Shown in pieces: positions 8,386 through 18,035 of a stretch of 64,000 nucleotides of DNA. The first letter of the stretch is position 1, and every line of letters starts with the position of its first letter. Source of the DNA: Thermodesulfovibrionia bacterium (lineage in GTDB: Bacteria > Nitrospirota > Thermodesulfovibrionia > UBA6902); assembly GCA_020053105.1 (NCBI GenBank), contig JAGVNU010000070.1, forward strand, positions 30,428-94,427, in the 5' to 3' direction. The notes under the pieces were generated by a model. That model saw nothing but the letters and a program-made list of their open reading frames with translations. It did no database searches and was not told the DNA's origin. The translations under genes were made by a program, and so were the position numbers.

Positions 8386-8877
8386 TTGAACATCGCAGTC
8401 TTTGGAATAGGCAATATCCTTCTGTCCGACGACGGGGTCGGTGTTCACGCCGTGAATAAACTGAGCAGTGAATATCAGTTTCCCGGTAATGTTGAGATAA
8501 TCGACGGCGGCACCAAGGGACTTGATCTCCTGCCGCTTTTTGAAAACAGGGACAGGGTGCTGATAATTGACGCGGCAAATTTCAAAAAAGGACCCGGCAC
8601 AATAGACATGGTAGAAGGCGACAGTATCCCCTCCTTCCTGAGCTCCAAACTTTCCGTGCATCAGATCGGACTTCCGGATATGCTCTTTGCGGCCAAACTG
8701 ATGGATATCATGCCTGCCGGCATATGTCTCATCGGTATCCAGCCTTTATCAATGGAGACCTCCGCAGAGATGTCTGGTCTCATCAGCGGCAAAATGGGGG
8801 CGCTGATCAGCAGGGTGCTTGAGAAATTAAAAGAATGGGGAGTGGAGGCAGTCCCGGTCAGGGCGTCTATACTTTAA
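8386..8877 (+). CDS. Hydrogenase maturation protease (HybD/HyaD family)
   Basis: Nickel-dependent endopeptidase that removes the C-terminal tail of a [NiFe] large subunit after metal insertion. The N-terminus AVFGIGNILLSDDGVGVHAV carries the conserved GxGNxLxxDDGxG pattern; the acidic residue in FGIGNILLSDD, a further Asp in IIDAAN and the histidine in SVHQIGLPD fit the three metal ligands of the family. It starts at TTG (8386), seven bases after AAGGAGG, like the TTG start of the large subunit. It should process the 3.2-5.0 kb hydrogenase, whose tail after DPCMACAVH is the expected substrate. Confidence 0.9.
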   Translation: MNIAVFGIGNILLSDDGVGVHAVNKLSSEYQFPGNVEIIDGGTKGLDLLPLFENRDRVLIIDAANFKKGPGTIDMVEGDSIPSFLSSKLSVHQIGLPDMLFAAKLMDIMPAGICLIGIQPLSMETSAEMSGLISGKMGALISRVLEKLKEWGVEAVPVRASIL

Positions 8878-8905
8878 TACTGCACTGACCCGATACATTT
8901 GAGTA

Positions 8906-9160
8906 TTACAATTTCCCTTTGCGTCTCATTTCATCCTTGAAAAGCTCATCCAGGATAATATCAACCTGTTCACGGGTTATCCATTCTTTATCCAGTAATA
9001 TTTCCATCAGGAACCTGTGGGCGCGGTGACTGAGGTCATCGTCAACCTGATCGCTTATGGCTTCCATTAACTGGACCTTTGTTATAAAACCGAGCTCTAC
9101 CGCGATCTGGCCGGAACGGGGGCGGTATTCCTTTTTTAGTCCGTTGTAATCCTTTGTCAT
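8906..9160 (-). CDS. Small hypothetical protein with an MshEN-like stretch
   Basis: About 84 residues. ATG at 9160 with AAGGAG upstream is a better start than the upstream in-frame one at 9220, which has no visible ribosome-binding site. The middle reads GQIAVELGFITKVQLMEAI, similar in pattern to the LGxxLVExGxIT..QL..AL helices at the N-termini of type II secretion ATPases (MshEN domain), with more acidic helices after it. Function is not known. It converges with the protease gene. Confidence 0.6.
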   Translation of the reverse strand: MTKDYNGLKKEYRPRSGQIAVELGFITKVQLMEAISDQVDDDLSHRAHRFLMEILLDKEWITREQVDIILDELFKDEMRRKGKL

Positions 9161-9246
9161 GTCCACTCCTTCCTTGCTGATTAGCAGAAATAATTTATAC
9201 CTTTTGGTCCGGCTTGTCAATGATCCATAAATGCCGAATCTGCAGA

Positions 9247-9264
9247 GGCATGGCGCGCCATGCC
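9247..9264. repeat. Palindromic REP-like element before the A/V-ATPase operon
   Basis: GGCATGGCGCGCCATGCC is a perfect 18-bp palindrome followed by CCTAC. Similar GC-rich palindromes flanked by GTAGG or CCTAC occur at 11554-11617 and 15287-15310, so the three look like members of one dispersed repeat family. Confidence 0.6.
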
Positions 9265-9344
9265 CCTACGAAAGGCACGGATAAAAAGTCTAATAGATTT
9301 ATTAAGCCCCTTGTATTCCGCCTGGTTGCTGATACAATTTAACT

Positions 9345-9656
9345 ATGAAAGAGGACCTTCTCAGCGAGGTTGTCGAGGTCGAAAGAGAACTCGCAGACAA
9401 TCTTGAAACTGAAGATATCAGGGCCAGGGAGATGATTGATAATCTGAGACGGAGCTCTGAACTGCAAATATCAAAAGAACAGAAACGGCTTGAGGAGACC
9501 CTTAACCAGGCGTTGGCCGACTCGGTCAAACGGGCTGAAAAAAGGGCCGCAGACATCCTGGCGAAAGCTGATGCAACCGCCTCAAGACTTGAAAGGACAA
9601 GCGATGAAGTCTTAACCGGGACCATAAGAAAACATATCGCAAGGATTCTGCCATGA
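9345..9656 (+). CDS. A/V-type ATPase peripheral-stalk subunit (H/G-like)
   Basis: The 103-residue protein is almost wholly charged helix (LETEDIRAREMIDNLRRSSELQISKEQKRLEE), a coiled coil such as the G/H subunit that pairs with subunit E in the peripheral stalk. It overlaps the start of the subunit I gene by four bases (ATGA), which sets it as the first gene of the operon. Sequence alone is low-complexity, so the call leans on position. Confidence 0.75.
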   Translation: MKEDLLSEVVEVERELADNLETEDIRAREMIDNLRRSSELQISKEQKRLEETLNQALADSVKRAEKRAADILAKADATASRLERTSDEVLTGTIRKHIARILP

Positions 9657-11542
9657 TAGTGAGGATGTCAAAGGTCGAGGTAGCAGGGCCGCGGGAGCTG
9701 CTTGAAAAGGTGCTGTCTCTTTTGCGCGATACGGGCATCCTTGAGATTGAGCCGACTTCCATAGGGTTCATAAAAAAAATGGACCGGGCATATATAGACA
9801 GTTATTTACCTGACAAAAACAGCCTTTCGGAAAAGCTGTTTCTCGAAGACTTCAAGGAGAGGATCGACGAACTGCTGTCATATCTCCCAAGGATTGTGAT
9901 CAGGGGCGGATACTTTCAGCCGCAGGCCATTATTGATACTATCAACGAAACACTACAGAAACATCTGCTGATATGCAGAGGACTATACAGGAAGAAAGAG
10001 GAATTGCAGAAAGAGCTGACTGAACTCAGCCGATACAATATTTTTCTTGACGCTGTCGAGCCCCTCCTCGCTGGACTTAAAGAGAGTTCAAACCTCGATT
10101 TTATAGGTCTCACCTTAAAAGACCCTGACGCGGAAGATCTCCTGAGAAGGGCATTGACCCACCTGGCAGGTGAGAGATACGAACTCATGACATCAAACGC
10201 GCCGGATGGTACGCGGGCAGGGTTGATAACAGTGCATAAAAATATGTCGGACAGAATAAAACGCGCGCTCAGTGATAAAAATATTCCGGAAATGAAGTTC
10301 CCTTCCACTTTCGGCGGCCTCACCTTTGTCGAGAAAATCGGTTTTCTCAAAAAGAGGACCACGGAAATATCCGATGAACTCGATATGATCAACATGCAGC
10401 TTGACAGCTTTTCCATGAAGTGGGGGACCATCTATCAGAGAGTCAAAGAGTGGATAGATGAACGGCTCTCGCTTTTCAGGGCCACAGCCTCTGTGTTTGT
10501 GACGCGGATGTGTTTTTTTATATACGGCTGGACCGCGTCTGATGATGTCATGAAACTCAGGGAGCAGCTGAATGATAATTTTAAAGGCAAGGTCGTGCTT
10601 GACGAACTGGACATAGAAGAAGAAGACCTTGACAGGATGCCCGTTATCCTGAAAAACCCGGCCTACTTTAAACCCTTTGAACTCTTCACCCGGATACTCC
10701 CCTTGCCTAGATATACGTCTTATGACCCGACGCCGTTTATCGCGATATTCTTCCCCGTGTTCTTCGGGATGATCTTAGGTGACGCGGGATACGGCCTGTT
10801 CATTATCATGGTTTCTTTTATCATCTTCAGAAAATTCAGGGCAAAAAGAAATGTCGCGGACGCATGCAGGATACTCATGGCTGCCTCATTGTATTGCATA
10901 TTCTTCGGAATACTCTACGGGGAGTTTTTCGGGGAATTCGGACACACTCTCTTCGGACTTGAGCCGGTATTTATTGAAAGACGCACAGCGGTCATACCGA
11001 TGCTGTACTTCGCGGTATCGGTCGGCGTTGTCCATGTCCTCATCGGGAGTTTTCTGGGATTCATAACCGCGGTTCACAGGAAGACAGGGAAAGAGGCCGT
11101 TCTGAAACTTATGCATATACTTTTAATTATCGCGATATTGTCCCTTGTGGCTTCCCTGTTCGGGCTCTTCCCGGCGCTGATGACAAAACCCGTTATACTT
11201 GCGATCCTTATCATTACCCCTGTTCTGCTGTTTACAGGCGGCCTCCTTGCCCCGCTGGAGGTCATAAAGAGCATAGGCAACATCATCTCATACGCGAGGA
11301 TAATGGCGATCGGGCTCACCTCCGTACTCCTGGCTTACGTGGCCAACCACCTTGCGGGTATGACCGGAGATATAATAATCGGGACAGTAGTGGCCGGCCT
11401 TCTGCACCTTCTGAACATCATCATAGGCATCTTTTCTCCTACGATACATTCATTGAGGCTGCACTATGTTGAGTTCTTTAATAAATTTATTGAGGCAGGG
11501 GGGAGGAAGTTTGAGCCGTTCAAGAAAGAAAAAAGAATATAG
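9653..11542 (+). CDS. ntpI: A/V-type ATPase membrane subunit I (a-subunit)
   Basis: The 629-residue protein has the expected two halves: an N-terminal cytoplasmic part with coiled-coil arms (to about residue 350) and a C-terminal membrane part with seven or eight hydrophobic helices. Conserved family stretches include PFIAIFFPVFFGMILGDAGYG, the ILYGEFFGE region and SYARIMAIGL, which holds the essential arginine facing the K ring, followed by HLLNIIIGIFSPTIHSLRLHYVEFF. It forms the ion half-channels and binds the peripheral stalks. It overlaps the upstream H-like gene by four bases. Confidence 0.95.
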   Translation: MIVRMSKVEVAGPRELLEKVLSLLRDTGILEIEPTSIGFIKKMDRAYIDSYLPDKNSLSEKLFLEDFKERIDELLSYLPRIVIRGGYFQPQAIIDTINETLQKHLLICRGLYRKKEELQKELTELSRYNIFLDAVEPLLAGLKESSNLDFIGLTLKDPDAEDLLRRALTHLAGERYELMTSNAPDGTRAGLITVHKNMSDRIKRALSDKNIPEMKFPSTFGGLTFVEKIGFLKKRTTEISDELDMINMQLDSFSMKWGTIYQRVKEWIDERLSLFRATASVFVTRMCFFIYGWTASDDVMKLREQLNDNFKGKVVLDELDIEEEDLDRMPVILKNPAYFKPFELFTRILPLPRYTSYDPTPFIAIFFPVFFGMILGDAGYGLFIIMVSFIIFRKFRAKRNVADACRILMAASLYCIFFGILYGEFFGEFGHTLFGLEPVFIERRTAVIPMLYFAVSVGVVHVLIGSFLGFITAVHRKTGKEAVLKLMHILLIIAILSLVASLFGLFPALMTKPVILAILIITPVLLFTGGLLAPLEVIKSIGNIISYARIMAIGLTSVLLAYVANHLAGMTGDIIIGTVVAGLLHLLNIIIGIFSPTIHSLRLHYVEFFNKFIEAGGRKFEPFKKEKRI

Positions 11543-11553
11543 ATAATTCAATA

Positions 11554-11617
11554 TGTAGGGGCGGGGTCTTCCCGCCCTCACAACCAGAAATAGGGACGGG
11601 ATAACCCCGCCCCTACA
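11554..11617. repeat. GC-rich inverted repeat between the subunit I and K genes
   Basis: TGTAGGGGCGGGGT (11554-11567) is the exact inverse complement of ACCCCGCCCCTACA (11604-11617), with further partly paired GC runs inside. It occupies most of the 92-base gap between ntpI and ntpK and belongs to the REP-like family seen at 9247 and 15287. It could adjust the amount of the K-ring message relative to its neighbours. Confidence 0.7.
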
Positions 11618-11634
11618 GGTAAAGGAGGGGAAAG

Positions 11635-11856
11635 ATGAATCTGGAAAAGGTGCTGACGGCCTTTGCAGCAGCGCTTGCCATGGGACTGCCCGCGCTTGCA
11701 ACAGCATGGGCACAGTCAAAAATAGGCGCCGCAGGAGCAGGCACACTAGCTGAAAAACCGGAATTGAGCGCCACTATCATCGTACTTGTCGCAATCCCTG
11801 AAACCATGGTGATACTAGGCTTTGTAGTGGCATCCATGATCCTCTTCGGGGTTTAA
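11635..11856 (+). CDS. ntpK: A/V-type ATPase proteolipid subunit K (rotor ring)
   Basis: The 73-residue protein is two hydrophobic helices joined by a short polar loop, so it is the small single-hairpin form rather than the duplicated four-helix NtpK of Enterococcus. The ion-carrying glutamate is in the second helix (AIPETMVILGF). A glutamine (WAQSK) in helix 1 and the threonine after the glutamate recall Na+-type ligands, but the ion cannot be decided by eye. AAAGGAGGGG precedes the ATG, stronger than for its neighbours, which suits a multicopy subunit. Confidence 0.92.
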   Translation: MNLEKVLTAFAAALAMGLPALATAWAQSKIGAAGAGTLAEKPELSATIIVLVAIPETMVILGFVVASMILFGV

Positions 11857-11860
11857 GCGC

Positions 11861-12451
11861 ATGGGCCATGAAGAATTGATCGCCTCTCTGCGGAAAGAGG
11901 GGGAAGAAAAGGTCCGGACCATCAGGGACGCGGCTGAAATTGAGGCTGAGAATATCAGGGCTGAGACTGCGGGAAAGATCAAACGGCTGCGGGAGGAATT
12001 CAGAAAGAAAGAGGCCCGGCTGACAAAGATACAGGAGGATGATGTCCTCTTCTCAGCTGAGAAAAAGGCGCGGATCATCATGCTTTCAGCGGAGAAGTCG
12101 CTTTCGGAACGGCTTTTCAAGCTGTCACTGACCTGTCTTCATGAGCTGAGGAGAGGTGGTTATGAAAACATCTTTTCGGCCCTTGTGAAAGAAATTCCCC
12201 GGGCCAAATGGGAAGAAGTGCGGGTACACTCTGCGGATGCGGGTATGGCCCGGAGATATTTCCCTGGGTCCGTGATAGTTTCGGACGATGATGTATCCGG
12301 AGGTTTTGAGGCTGCCATGGAAAGCGGAAGGCGGCATATTATAAATACCTTTGAAAAAAGACTGGAGAGGGCCTGGGAAGAGATACTGCCTTTTTTAGTT
12401 ATTGACACTTATAAGGAAGCGTCACGATATGGAATTCCTTCAGGAGATTAG
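11861..12451 (+). CDS. ntpE: A/V-type ATPase subunit E (peripheral stalk)
   Basis: The 196-residue protein has an N-terminal charged helix (EELIASLRKEGEEKVRTIRDAAEIE) that would form the coiled coil with the H/G subunit and a C-terminal globular domain (VIVSDDDVSGGFEAAMESGRR, which matches the family pattern GG....DG) that caps the A/B head. It starts four bases after the K stop and overlaps the start of subunit C. Length is normal for bacterial E subunits. Confidence 0.88.
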   Translation: MGHEELIASLRKEGEEKVRTIRDAAEIEAENIRAETAGKIKRLREEFRKKEARLTKIQEDDVLFSAEKKARIIMLSAEKSLSERLFKLSLTCLHELRRGGYENIFSALVKEIPRAKWEEVRVHSADAGMARRYFPGSVIVSDDDVSGGFEAAMESGRRHIINTFEKRLERAWEEILPFLVIDTYKEASRYGIPSGD

Positions 12452-13364
12452 TGACAGCGGATATCCGGCGGAATATCTGCTGGCCAGGATACACGGCAGA
12501 AGATTGTCCCTGCTGAGCGATTGGGACACGGTAATGTCCGGCGCCGATACAGCGGAATATCCTGCGTCATCCCCGTCCGGCATACGGGAGAGGCACCTGA
12601 AAGAACCAGCATGGGCGTACCGTCAGATGAATAACGGGCTGAGGAACATTTTCCGGCCGTACTTGATGTATTCAGAATTAAATACCCTCCTTACCTGTTT
12701 GCGGTATAAAGCCGGGAAAGGGACCGGCCCGGAGAGAGGTCGTCTCCTGTATTTCAGTCTTCTTTCAAAAGGTATAAAAGACGAGCTGAAAACCGATACA
12801 GATGTTCCCTCAGTTCTTGATATTCTGGGGAAGAAAGTGTCTTTTATTCATGGCCATTGCGACGTTAAACAGTTATTTTTAAAAGACGGTTTCAAGGGGG
12901 CGGAACAGGGAACCACAAGCGCCCTGTTTAAGCACATATTTAATATGGACATTCATCCGCTGATAAAACGCTTCTTCATTTTTATAGCAGACGCAAGAAA
13001 TATCATCACGCTTCACAAACACCTGAGATGGGAGACAACTTCCGGTCCCTTTTTCATTGATGGCGGTGATATCAAAAAAACAGTCCTCAATAAAATACTG
13101 CTTTCATATGATACGGACGCACTTGACTCTCTCGTATTTAAGCAGACAGGACTGCGCATTGAAGGACCAGACGCGGCCCGTGTAGAAAACGGCCTTCAAA
13201 GACGCCTGACTGGAAACATAAAGAAGTGGGAAAGGGAATGTCCGGATGCCGGACTGGTTCTTGATTACCTCTGGAGATGCGCCATGGAGGCAAAGAACCT
13301 CAGCATAATTTATCACGGCCGGGAAATCGACAGGGGTATCCTGAAAGAGGAGCTTGTATATTGA
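12429..13364 (+). CDS. ntpC: A/V-type ATPase subunit C (rotor-ring adaptor)
   Basis: Subunit C couples the central stalk to the K ring. The protein is helical, about 311 residues, and diverged, with SGYPAEYLLARIHGRR at the N-terminus and a C-terminal WRCAMEAKNLSIIYHGREI that matches the family's YxxxKExExxNLRxI pattern. ATG at 12429, after AAGGAAG, is preferred over the upstream frame start at 12402, which lies deeper inside ntpE. It overlaps subunit F at TTGA. Confidence 0.82.
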   Translation: MEFLQEISDSGYPAEYLLARIHGRRLSLLSDWDTVMSGADTAEYPASSPSGIRERHLKEPAWAYRQMNNGLRNIFRPYLMYSELNTLLTCLRYKAGKGTGPERGRLLYFSLLSKGIKDELKTDTDVPSVLDILGKKVSFIHGHCDVKQLFLKDGFKGAEQGTTSALFKHIFNMDIHPLIKRFFIFIADARNIITLHKHLRWETTSGPFFIDGGDIKKTVLNKILLSYDTDALDSLVFKQTGLRIEGPDAARVENGLQRRLTGNIKKWERECPDAGLVLDYLWRCAMEAKNLSIIYHGREIDRGILKEELVY

Positions 13365-13681
13365 AAAAAATTGCCTTCATAACCCCGGGAGATGCAGAGT
13401 TCGGTTTCAGGCTCACCGGTACAGACCAGTATATTGCGGACAAAGGGAATTTCATGAACGTGCTGAAAGGCACGGCAGCAGACCCTGATACAGGACTCAT
13501 CATTATTGACGAACGGTTGATAAACAGTGAGAACGAGGCATTGATGAAGGACATTGAGCGGTCCTGGCACGGCATATTATTGGTCCTCCCATCACCGGAG
13601 CGTGCAGGCGCTGAGATCGAAGATTACGCTTCGAGGCTGATCAGGCGGGCCATAGGGTATCACGTGAGGTTGAATATATGA
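13361..13681 (+). CDS. ntpF: A/V-type ATPase subunit F (central stalk)
   Basis: The 106-residue product starts KKIAFITPGDAEFGFRLTG, matching the family pattern IAxIGDxDTxxGFRLxG, and has LIIIDERLI in the middle, the usual VTE..A equivalent. TTG at 13361 overlaps the TGA of subunit C and has AGAGGAG upstream; the frame is open further 5' but that part lies inside ntpC. It overlaps subunit A by four bases. Confidence 0.85.
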   Translation: MKKIAFITPGDAEFGFRLTGTDQYIADKGNFMNVLKGTAADPDTGLIIIDERLINSENEALMKDIERSWHGILLVLPSPERAGAEIEDYASRLIRRAIGYHVRLNI

Positions 13682-15288
13682 CAGGAAATATAACCGGCAT
13701 ATCCGGGCCTACAGTGAGCGTTGCTTTAAAAGGACTACGGCTTTATGAACGGGTATATGTCGGTAATGCCATGCTTACAGGCGAGGTTGTCAAAATTGAG
13801 TCTGACAGGGCCGTTGTCCAGGTATATGAAAATACTCACGGCCTGTCCCCTGATGAGCCCGTAAGGGCTACCGGCATGCCCCTTGCCGTCAGCCTGGGGC
13901 CGGGGCTCCTGTCCGGGATATTCGACGGACTTCAGAGGCCGCTGGAGAAATTGAGGGACGAATCAGGGCCCTTCATAAAGACAGGGAAAGAAATATACGC
14001 GCTTGACCGGTCCCGTCAGTGGAGGTTTCATCCCTTAAAGAAAAAAGGTGATGATATATCCCCCGGAGAAATAATCGGACATGTAAATGAAGGGCGCTTC
14101 AGTCATTTTATCACCTGCGGAAATGATATCAGTGGGACACTTTCATGGGTGGCTGACGGCGAGATAAATATTGAGGGCACTGCAGGGGCGCTTACAGCCG
14201 GTAAAGAGATTCCGCTTTATCACGAGTGGCCTGTAAGAGTTCCCAGACCCTACAGAAAAAAGATAGCTACCAGCCGGCCGCTCATCACAGGCCAGCGGGC
14301 CATAGATTTTCTTTTTCCGTTTACAAAGGGAGGGACCGCGATCCTCCCCGGGGGATTCGGCACAGGCAAGACCATTCTTGAACAGTCAATAGCAAAATTT
14401 GCTGACGTCGATATCGTCGTGTACGCGGGATGCGGCGAGCGGGGAAATGAGATGGCCGAGATGATTGAGGAGTTTGAAATGCTCAGGGACCCGTGGACCG
14501 GAAGCAGGCTGATGGAAAGGACCGTCCTTGTCATTAACACATCAAATATGCCTGTTGCAGCCAGAGAGGCATCCATATATACGGCTGTCACCATGGCCGA
14601 ATACTACAGGGACATGGGCTACCATGTGCTTCTCCTCGCTGACAGCATATCCAGATGGGCCGAGGCCTTGAGAGAGATATCCTCTTCCCTTGAGGAAATG
14701 CCCGGTGAAGAGGGATACCCGACATACCTCTCTTCACGCCTGTCAGGTTTTATTGAAAGGGCAGGTGTCGTTGAGACTTACAGCGGAAAGACCGGTTCCC
14801 TCAGCATGGTGCTGTCAGTGTCACCTCCCGGCGGTGACTTTACGGAACCTGTCACGCAATCCTGTCTGAGGACCACAGGCACATTCCTCATGCTTGATAC
14901 CTCTCTTGCCCACAGGAGACACTTCCCGGCAATCAACTGGTTTCAGAGCTACTCCCTCTACGCGGGAGAGCTTTCAGCACATTACAAAGAAAAAGTCTCT
15001 CCTGAATGGGAAGACGTTCAGAAGGGATGCAGGGAGATACTACGGAAAGAAGAGACCCTCAGAGAGGTTGTAGAGATCGTCGGCATCGAAGGCATTCACG
15101 ACCAGGACCGGCTGCTCCTTCACACAGCAGAGATGATCAGATCAACTTTTCTCTGCCAGAATGCGTATACCGATGACGCCTTCTCCCCTCTTGAAAAGAC
15201 ACTCTCGGCAGTGAAGAAGATCCTGGATTTCCATAAAGAAGCTGGAGAGAGGCTTAAGCAGGGAACGCCGCTGAATGAAATATTGTAG
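13678..15288 (+). CDS. ntpA: A/V-type ATPase catalytic subunit A
   Basis: The catalytic head subunit. The P-loop GGFGTGKT, followed by [12 protein letters not shown] with the catalytic glutamate, and the [18 protein letters not shown] region are all present. At 536 residues it is somewhat short compared with the common 580-600, mostly in the N-terminal and non-homologous regions, but nothing essential appears missing. It overlaps ntpF by four bases at its start; its TAG stop lies in the palindrome at 15287-15310, and subunit B follows 29 bases later. Confidence 0.95.
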   Translation: MTGNITGISGPTVSVALKGLRLYERVYVGNAMLTGEVVKIESDRAVVQVYENTHGLSPDEPVRATGMPLAVSLGPGLLSGIFDGLQRPLEKLRDESGPFIKTGKEIYALDRSRQWRFHPLKKKGDDISPGEIIGHVNEGRFSHFITCGNDISGTLSWVADGEINIEGTAGALTAGKEIPLYHEWPVRVPRPYRKKIATSRPLITGQRAIDFLFPFTKGGTAILPGGFGTGKTILEQSIAKFADVDIVVYAGCGERGNEMAEMIEEFEMLRDPWTGSRLMERTVLVINTSNMPVAAREASIYTAVTMAEYYRDMGYHVLLLADSISRWAEALREISSSLEEMPGEEGYPTYLSSRLSGFIERAGVVETYSGKTGSLSMVLSVSPPGGDFTEPVTQSCLRTTGTFLMLDTSLAHRRHFPAINWFQSYSLYAGELSAHYKEKVSPEWEDVQKGCREILRKEETLREVVEIVGIEGIHDQDRLLLHTAEMIRSTFLCQNAYTDDAFSPLEKTLSAVKKILDFHKEAGERLKQGTPLNEIL

Positions 15289-15310
15289 GTGCACGGCACG
15301 CCGTGCACCT
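15287..15310. repeat. Palindromic REP-like element between the A and B subunit genes
   Basis: AGGTGCACGG (15287-15296) pairs perfectly with CCGTGCACCT (15301-15310) around CACG, and the preceding bases give GTAGG. The ntpA stop codon overlaps the left arm. It resembles the elements at 9247 and 11554. It could act as an RNA processing or stability site within the polycistronic message. Confidence 0.65.
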
Positions 15311-15317
15311 GAGTTAA

Positions 15318-16685
15318 ATGAATATGAGACTATCAGAACACAGATATAAAACCATATCTTCCATAGCAGGCCCGCTGCTGTTTGTTCAGGGGGTATTCAG
15401 CGCCAGGATAGGAGAGGTAGTGAAAGTCCTCACCCCTGATAATAGACAGATAGACGGTGAAGTCCTGCAGATCACCGGGGACACCGCGCTGATTGAGGTC
15501 TTTGCCGAAACGCGCGGGCTGGACATTGAAAAGACCTCCGTCGTTTTCACTGATTCTGTAAGAAGGGCCCCCCTTTCTCCTGAGATTATCGGACGGGTCT
15601 TTAACGGCTCCTTTATACCTGTTGACGGCCTCCCGATGTATATCGCCGAAAAGCTGGCGCCCATTACCGGCCTTCCCATGAATCCAGCTGCGCGGGCCAG
15701 GCCGGAAGAGTTCATTGAGACAGGCCTTTCAGTTATTGACGGGCTGAACACACTCGTCAAAGGGCAGAAACTCCCGGTCTTTTCCTGCTCGGGCCTGCCT
15801 TCAAAGGAAGTAGTCGCGGCGATATTGAGAAACGCAAGGGTGATTAAGGAGACCGCTATTCCGCAAGGAAACGAGACGATTGCCGCAAGCGGTGACTTCA
15901 TTGTAATATTCGCTGCCCTTGGACTGACATTCCGCGAATACTCCTATTATATGAACACGCTTAAAGACATGAAGTCAGGTTTTGTCGCCTTTGTAAATAT
16001 GGCGGATGAACCGGCTATGGAGCGGCTGCTCGCGCCAAGGTTCGCGCTTACCGCTGCCGAATATCTCGCCTTTGATAACGGGATGGATGTCCTTGTAATA
16101 ATCACCGACATGACGAATTATTGTGACGCCCTGCGCGAGGTGTCCACGGCAAGGGAAGAACTCCCGGGCAGGAGGGGCTATCCGGGCTTCATGTATTCCG
16201 ACCTTGCCTCTCTCTATGAACGCGCGGGGCGAATACGCGGCATGAAAGGCTCCATCACCATGCTCCCAGTCCTCACTATGCCTGAAGACGACATTACGCA
16301 TCCAATCCCCGACCTGACCGGCTACATTACAGAGGGGCAGATTGTCCTGAGCCGTGAGCTTCACCAGAAAGGCATATTCCCGCCGGTTGATGTGCTCCCT
16401 AGTCTTTCAAGGCTCATGCAGAGGGGCATAGGCAAGGGACATACGAGGGAAGACCATAGGAAGATATCCAACCTGCTGTATAAATATTACGCCAGGGGGA
16501 GAGACCTGAGGAGGCTTGAAGCAATAGTCGGGAGAGACGGGATGTCAGAGAAAGACCGGCTTATGCTTGACTTCACGGACCAATTCGAAAGAGAATTTGT
16601 AAATCAGGAATCGGCAAGACGAAACATTAATGAGACACTCGATACTGGAATTGACCTTTTAAAACGTTTTTCACTTGAAACATGA
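15318..16685 (+). CDS. ntpB: A/V-type ATPase regulatory subunit B
   Basis: Non-catalytic head subunit. It lacks the P-loop ([16 protein letters not shown] in place of GxGKT), as expected for B, and has the conserved [20 protein letters not shown] region, [25 protein letters not shown] and [24 protein letters not shown], which includes the arginine that reaches into the catalytic site. Length (455) is typical. It overlaps ntpD by four bases (ATGA). Confidence 0.95.
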   Translation: MNMRLSEHRYKTISSIAGPLLFVQGVFSARIGEVVKVLTPDNRQIDGEVLQITGDTALIEVFAETRGLDIEKTSVVFTDSVRRAPLSPEIIGRVFNGSFIPVDGLPMYIAEKLAPITGLPMNPAARARPEEFIETGLSVIDGLNTLVKGQKLPVFSCSGLPSKEVVAAILRNARVIKETAIPQGNETIAASGDFIVIFAALGLTFREYSYYMNTLKDMKSGFVAFVNMADEPAMERLLAPRFALTAAEYLAFDNGMDVLVIITDMTNYCDALREVSTAREELPGRRGYPGFMYSDLASLYERAGRIRGMKGSITMLPVLTMPEDDITHPIPDLTGYITEGQIVLSRELHQKGIFPPVDVLPSLSRLMQRGIGKGHTREDHRKISNLLYKYYARGRDLRRLEAIVGRDGMSEKDRLMLDFTDQFEREFVNQESARRNINETLDTGIDLLKRFSLET

Positions 16686-17296
16686 TCATTCATCCGACCA
16701 GAACAAACCTCCTGCTCCTCAAAGAGAAGGCCATGTCTGTTACAAACAGTGCCGGAATTCTGAAAGCAAGGAGACAGGCGCTTATCAGGGAATTCTTCAA
16801 TACTACACTGCCGTTTCTCAGGACCAGAAAAGACATAGTTGAAATATACGGGAAGGCACTTGAAGAACTGGGGTTAAGCCTCGGGCACATGGGCAGAAGC
16901 GCGGTGGAGTCAGTGACCTTCACCTCGGCAAGGCACATCAGAGTCGATATTATTGAAAAGGCCATCTGGGGACTTAAGTATAAAGACGTTGTCACACATG
17001 AACCCGCCGTCAGAAACCCCGACGCAAGGGGCTATGACTTTACCTCAACTACTCCTCACCTTGAGGAAGGCATATACCGCTTTGAAAAAATCCTTGAGTC
17101 CATGCTTGAGATCGCTGCCTATGAGAGTAAGTTAAAGAGGCTGAGCGATGAGATCATGCGGATTACACGAAAAATAAAAGTGCTCGAAGAAAGGATACTG
17201 CCTGACCTGAAACACCAGATCAAAACCATTTCGCAGTACATCAGTGAGAGGGAAAGGGAGGCGTATTTCAGGCTGAAGAAGTTTAAGGGGAATTAA
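16682..17296 (+). CDS. ntpD: A/V-type ATPase subunit D (central rotor shaft)
   Basis: The 204-residue protein begins [18 protein letters not shown], matching the family PTRMELLRLKxRLxLA, and ends with a long helix [30 protein letters not shown], the C-terminal arm of the rotating antiparallel coiled coil. It is the last gene of the operon H-I-K-E-C-F-A-B-D. No clear terminator is seen before the converging PIN gene. Confidence 0.93.
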   Translation: MIIHPTRTNLLLLKEKAMSVTNSAGILKARRQALIREFFNTTLPFLRTRKDIVEIYGKALEELGLSLGHMGRSAVESVTFTSARHIRVDIIEKAIWGLKYKDVVTHEPAVRNPDARGYDFTSTTPHLEEGIYRFEKILESMLEIAAYESKLKRLSDEIMRITRKIKVLEERILPDLKHQIKTISQYISEREREAYFRLKKFKGN

Positions 17297-17319
17297 TTTT
17301 GTGAATACTTAAATTTTCC

Positions 17320-17739
17320 TCAAAATCTTCTTAAGAATTCTGAAGCGCTTATAATCCTGACTGACTTGTACTTGCCCACGTCCAGCAAATCCCTGTCTCC
17401 GCTAATAACGAACTTCGCAGACGCCGAGACTGCACAGGCAATAAACTTGTTGTCATCCGGGTCCCTGCAAATGCGTACCTTCTCAGTAATCTCTATGATC
17501 TCAAAGAAAGGCAGGACCTCCTCCTCAATGAGCATCTTGATCTCTTGTCCTGTCAGGGAAAACTTCGGATATCCAAGCACGGTCCTGAACTCTCCAAAGG
17601 TCTCTCTTGAGAACACGGGAATAATATTGTCCTTCTTCCAGAGATCAACCAACCGTGAAAGTTCGCCTTTAAACAGCAGGGCTGATACGAGCACATTAGT
17701 GTCAAGGACAACCGTTAATGTTTTTTCTTTCTTGCCCAC
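17320..17739 (-). CDS. PIN-domain toxin
   Basis: Probable ribonuclease of the 'putative toxin component, PIN family' group. The acidic active site is visible: VVLDTNVLVSALL at the N-terminus (D), the FGEFRTVLG glutamate, and RDPDDNKFIACAV plus VISGDRDLL near the C-terminus. Length (about 139) is normal. It overlaps the AbrB-like antitoxin gene by 25 bases, so the start could be a downstream codon. It converges with the ATPase operon and is probably an inserted toxin-antitoxin module. Confidence 0.85.
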   Translation of the reverse strand: MGKKEKTLTVVLDTNVLVSALLFKGELSRLVDLWKKDNIIPVFSRETFGEFRTVLGYPKFSLTGQEIKMLIEEEVLPFFEIIEITEKVRICRDPDDNKFIACAVSASAKFVISGDRDLLDVGKYKSVRIISASEFLRRF

Positions 17740-17954
17740 TTGACCGCCTCAGTCACGTCGCTTTCAGTAACGCCGAGCTTTTCAAGTTTGTTTCTTACCC
17801 CTTCAAGAGTCATGTCAACATGGGTCATCTTGACCGGCATGAGGATTATCTTTCTTTCCTTGACGGTAACATCGAAATAATCCGTATCGGGGAATTCTTT
17901 AACGACCTCTTTGGGCAATGTTAACTGGTTTTTAGATGTTTTCTTAGCAAGCAT
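17715..17954 (-). CDS. AbrB-family antitoxin
   Basis: The 79-residue protein starts with the swapped-hairpin AbrB pattern (SKNQLTLPKEVVKEFPDTDYFDVTVKERKIILMPV), a DNA-binding barrel used by many antitoxins; the C-terminal tail EGVRNKLEKLGVTESDVTEAVKWARKKK would bind the toxin. It precedes and overlaps the PIN gene, the usual antitoxin-first order. AAGGAGGTAAGG lies just upstream of its ATG. Confidence 0.85.
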   Translation of the reverse strand: MLAKKTSKNQLTLPKEVVKEFPDTDYFDVTVKERKIILMPVKMTHVDMTLEGVRNKLEKLGVTESDVTEAVKWARKKKH

Positions 17955-18035
17955 GATTCCTTACCTCCTTACAATAAGGATATCTTATTTTCTTGGTAAG
18001 ATGCAATTAAGAAAATCTCACAGATAGTGAAATCA

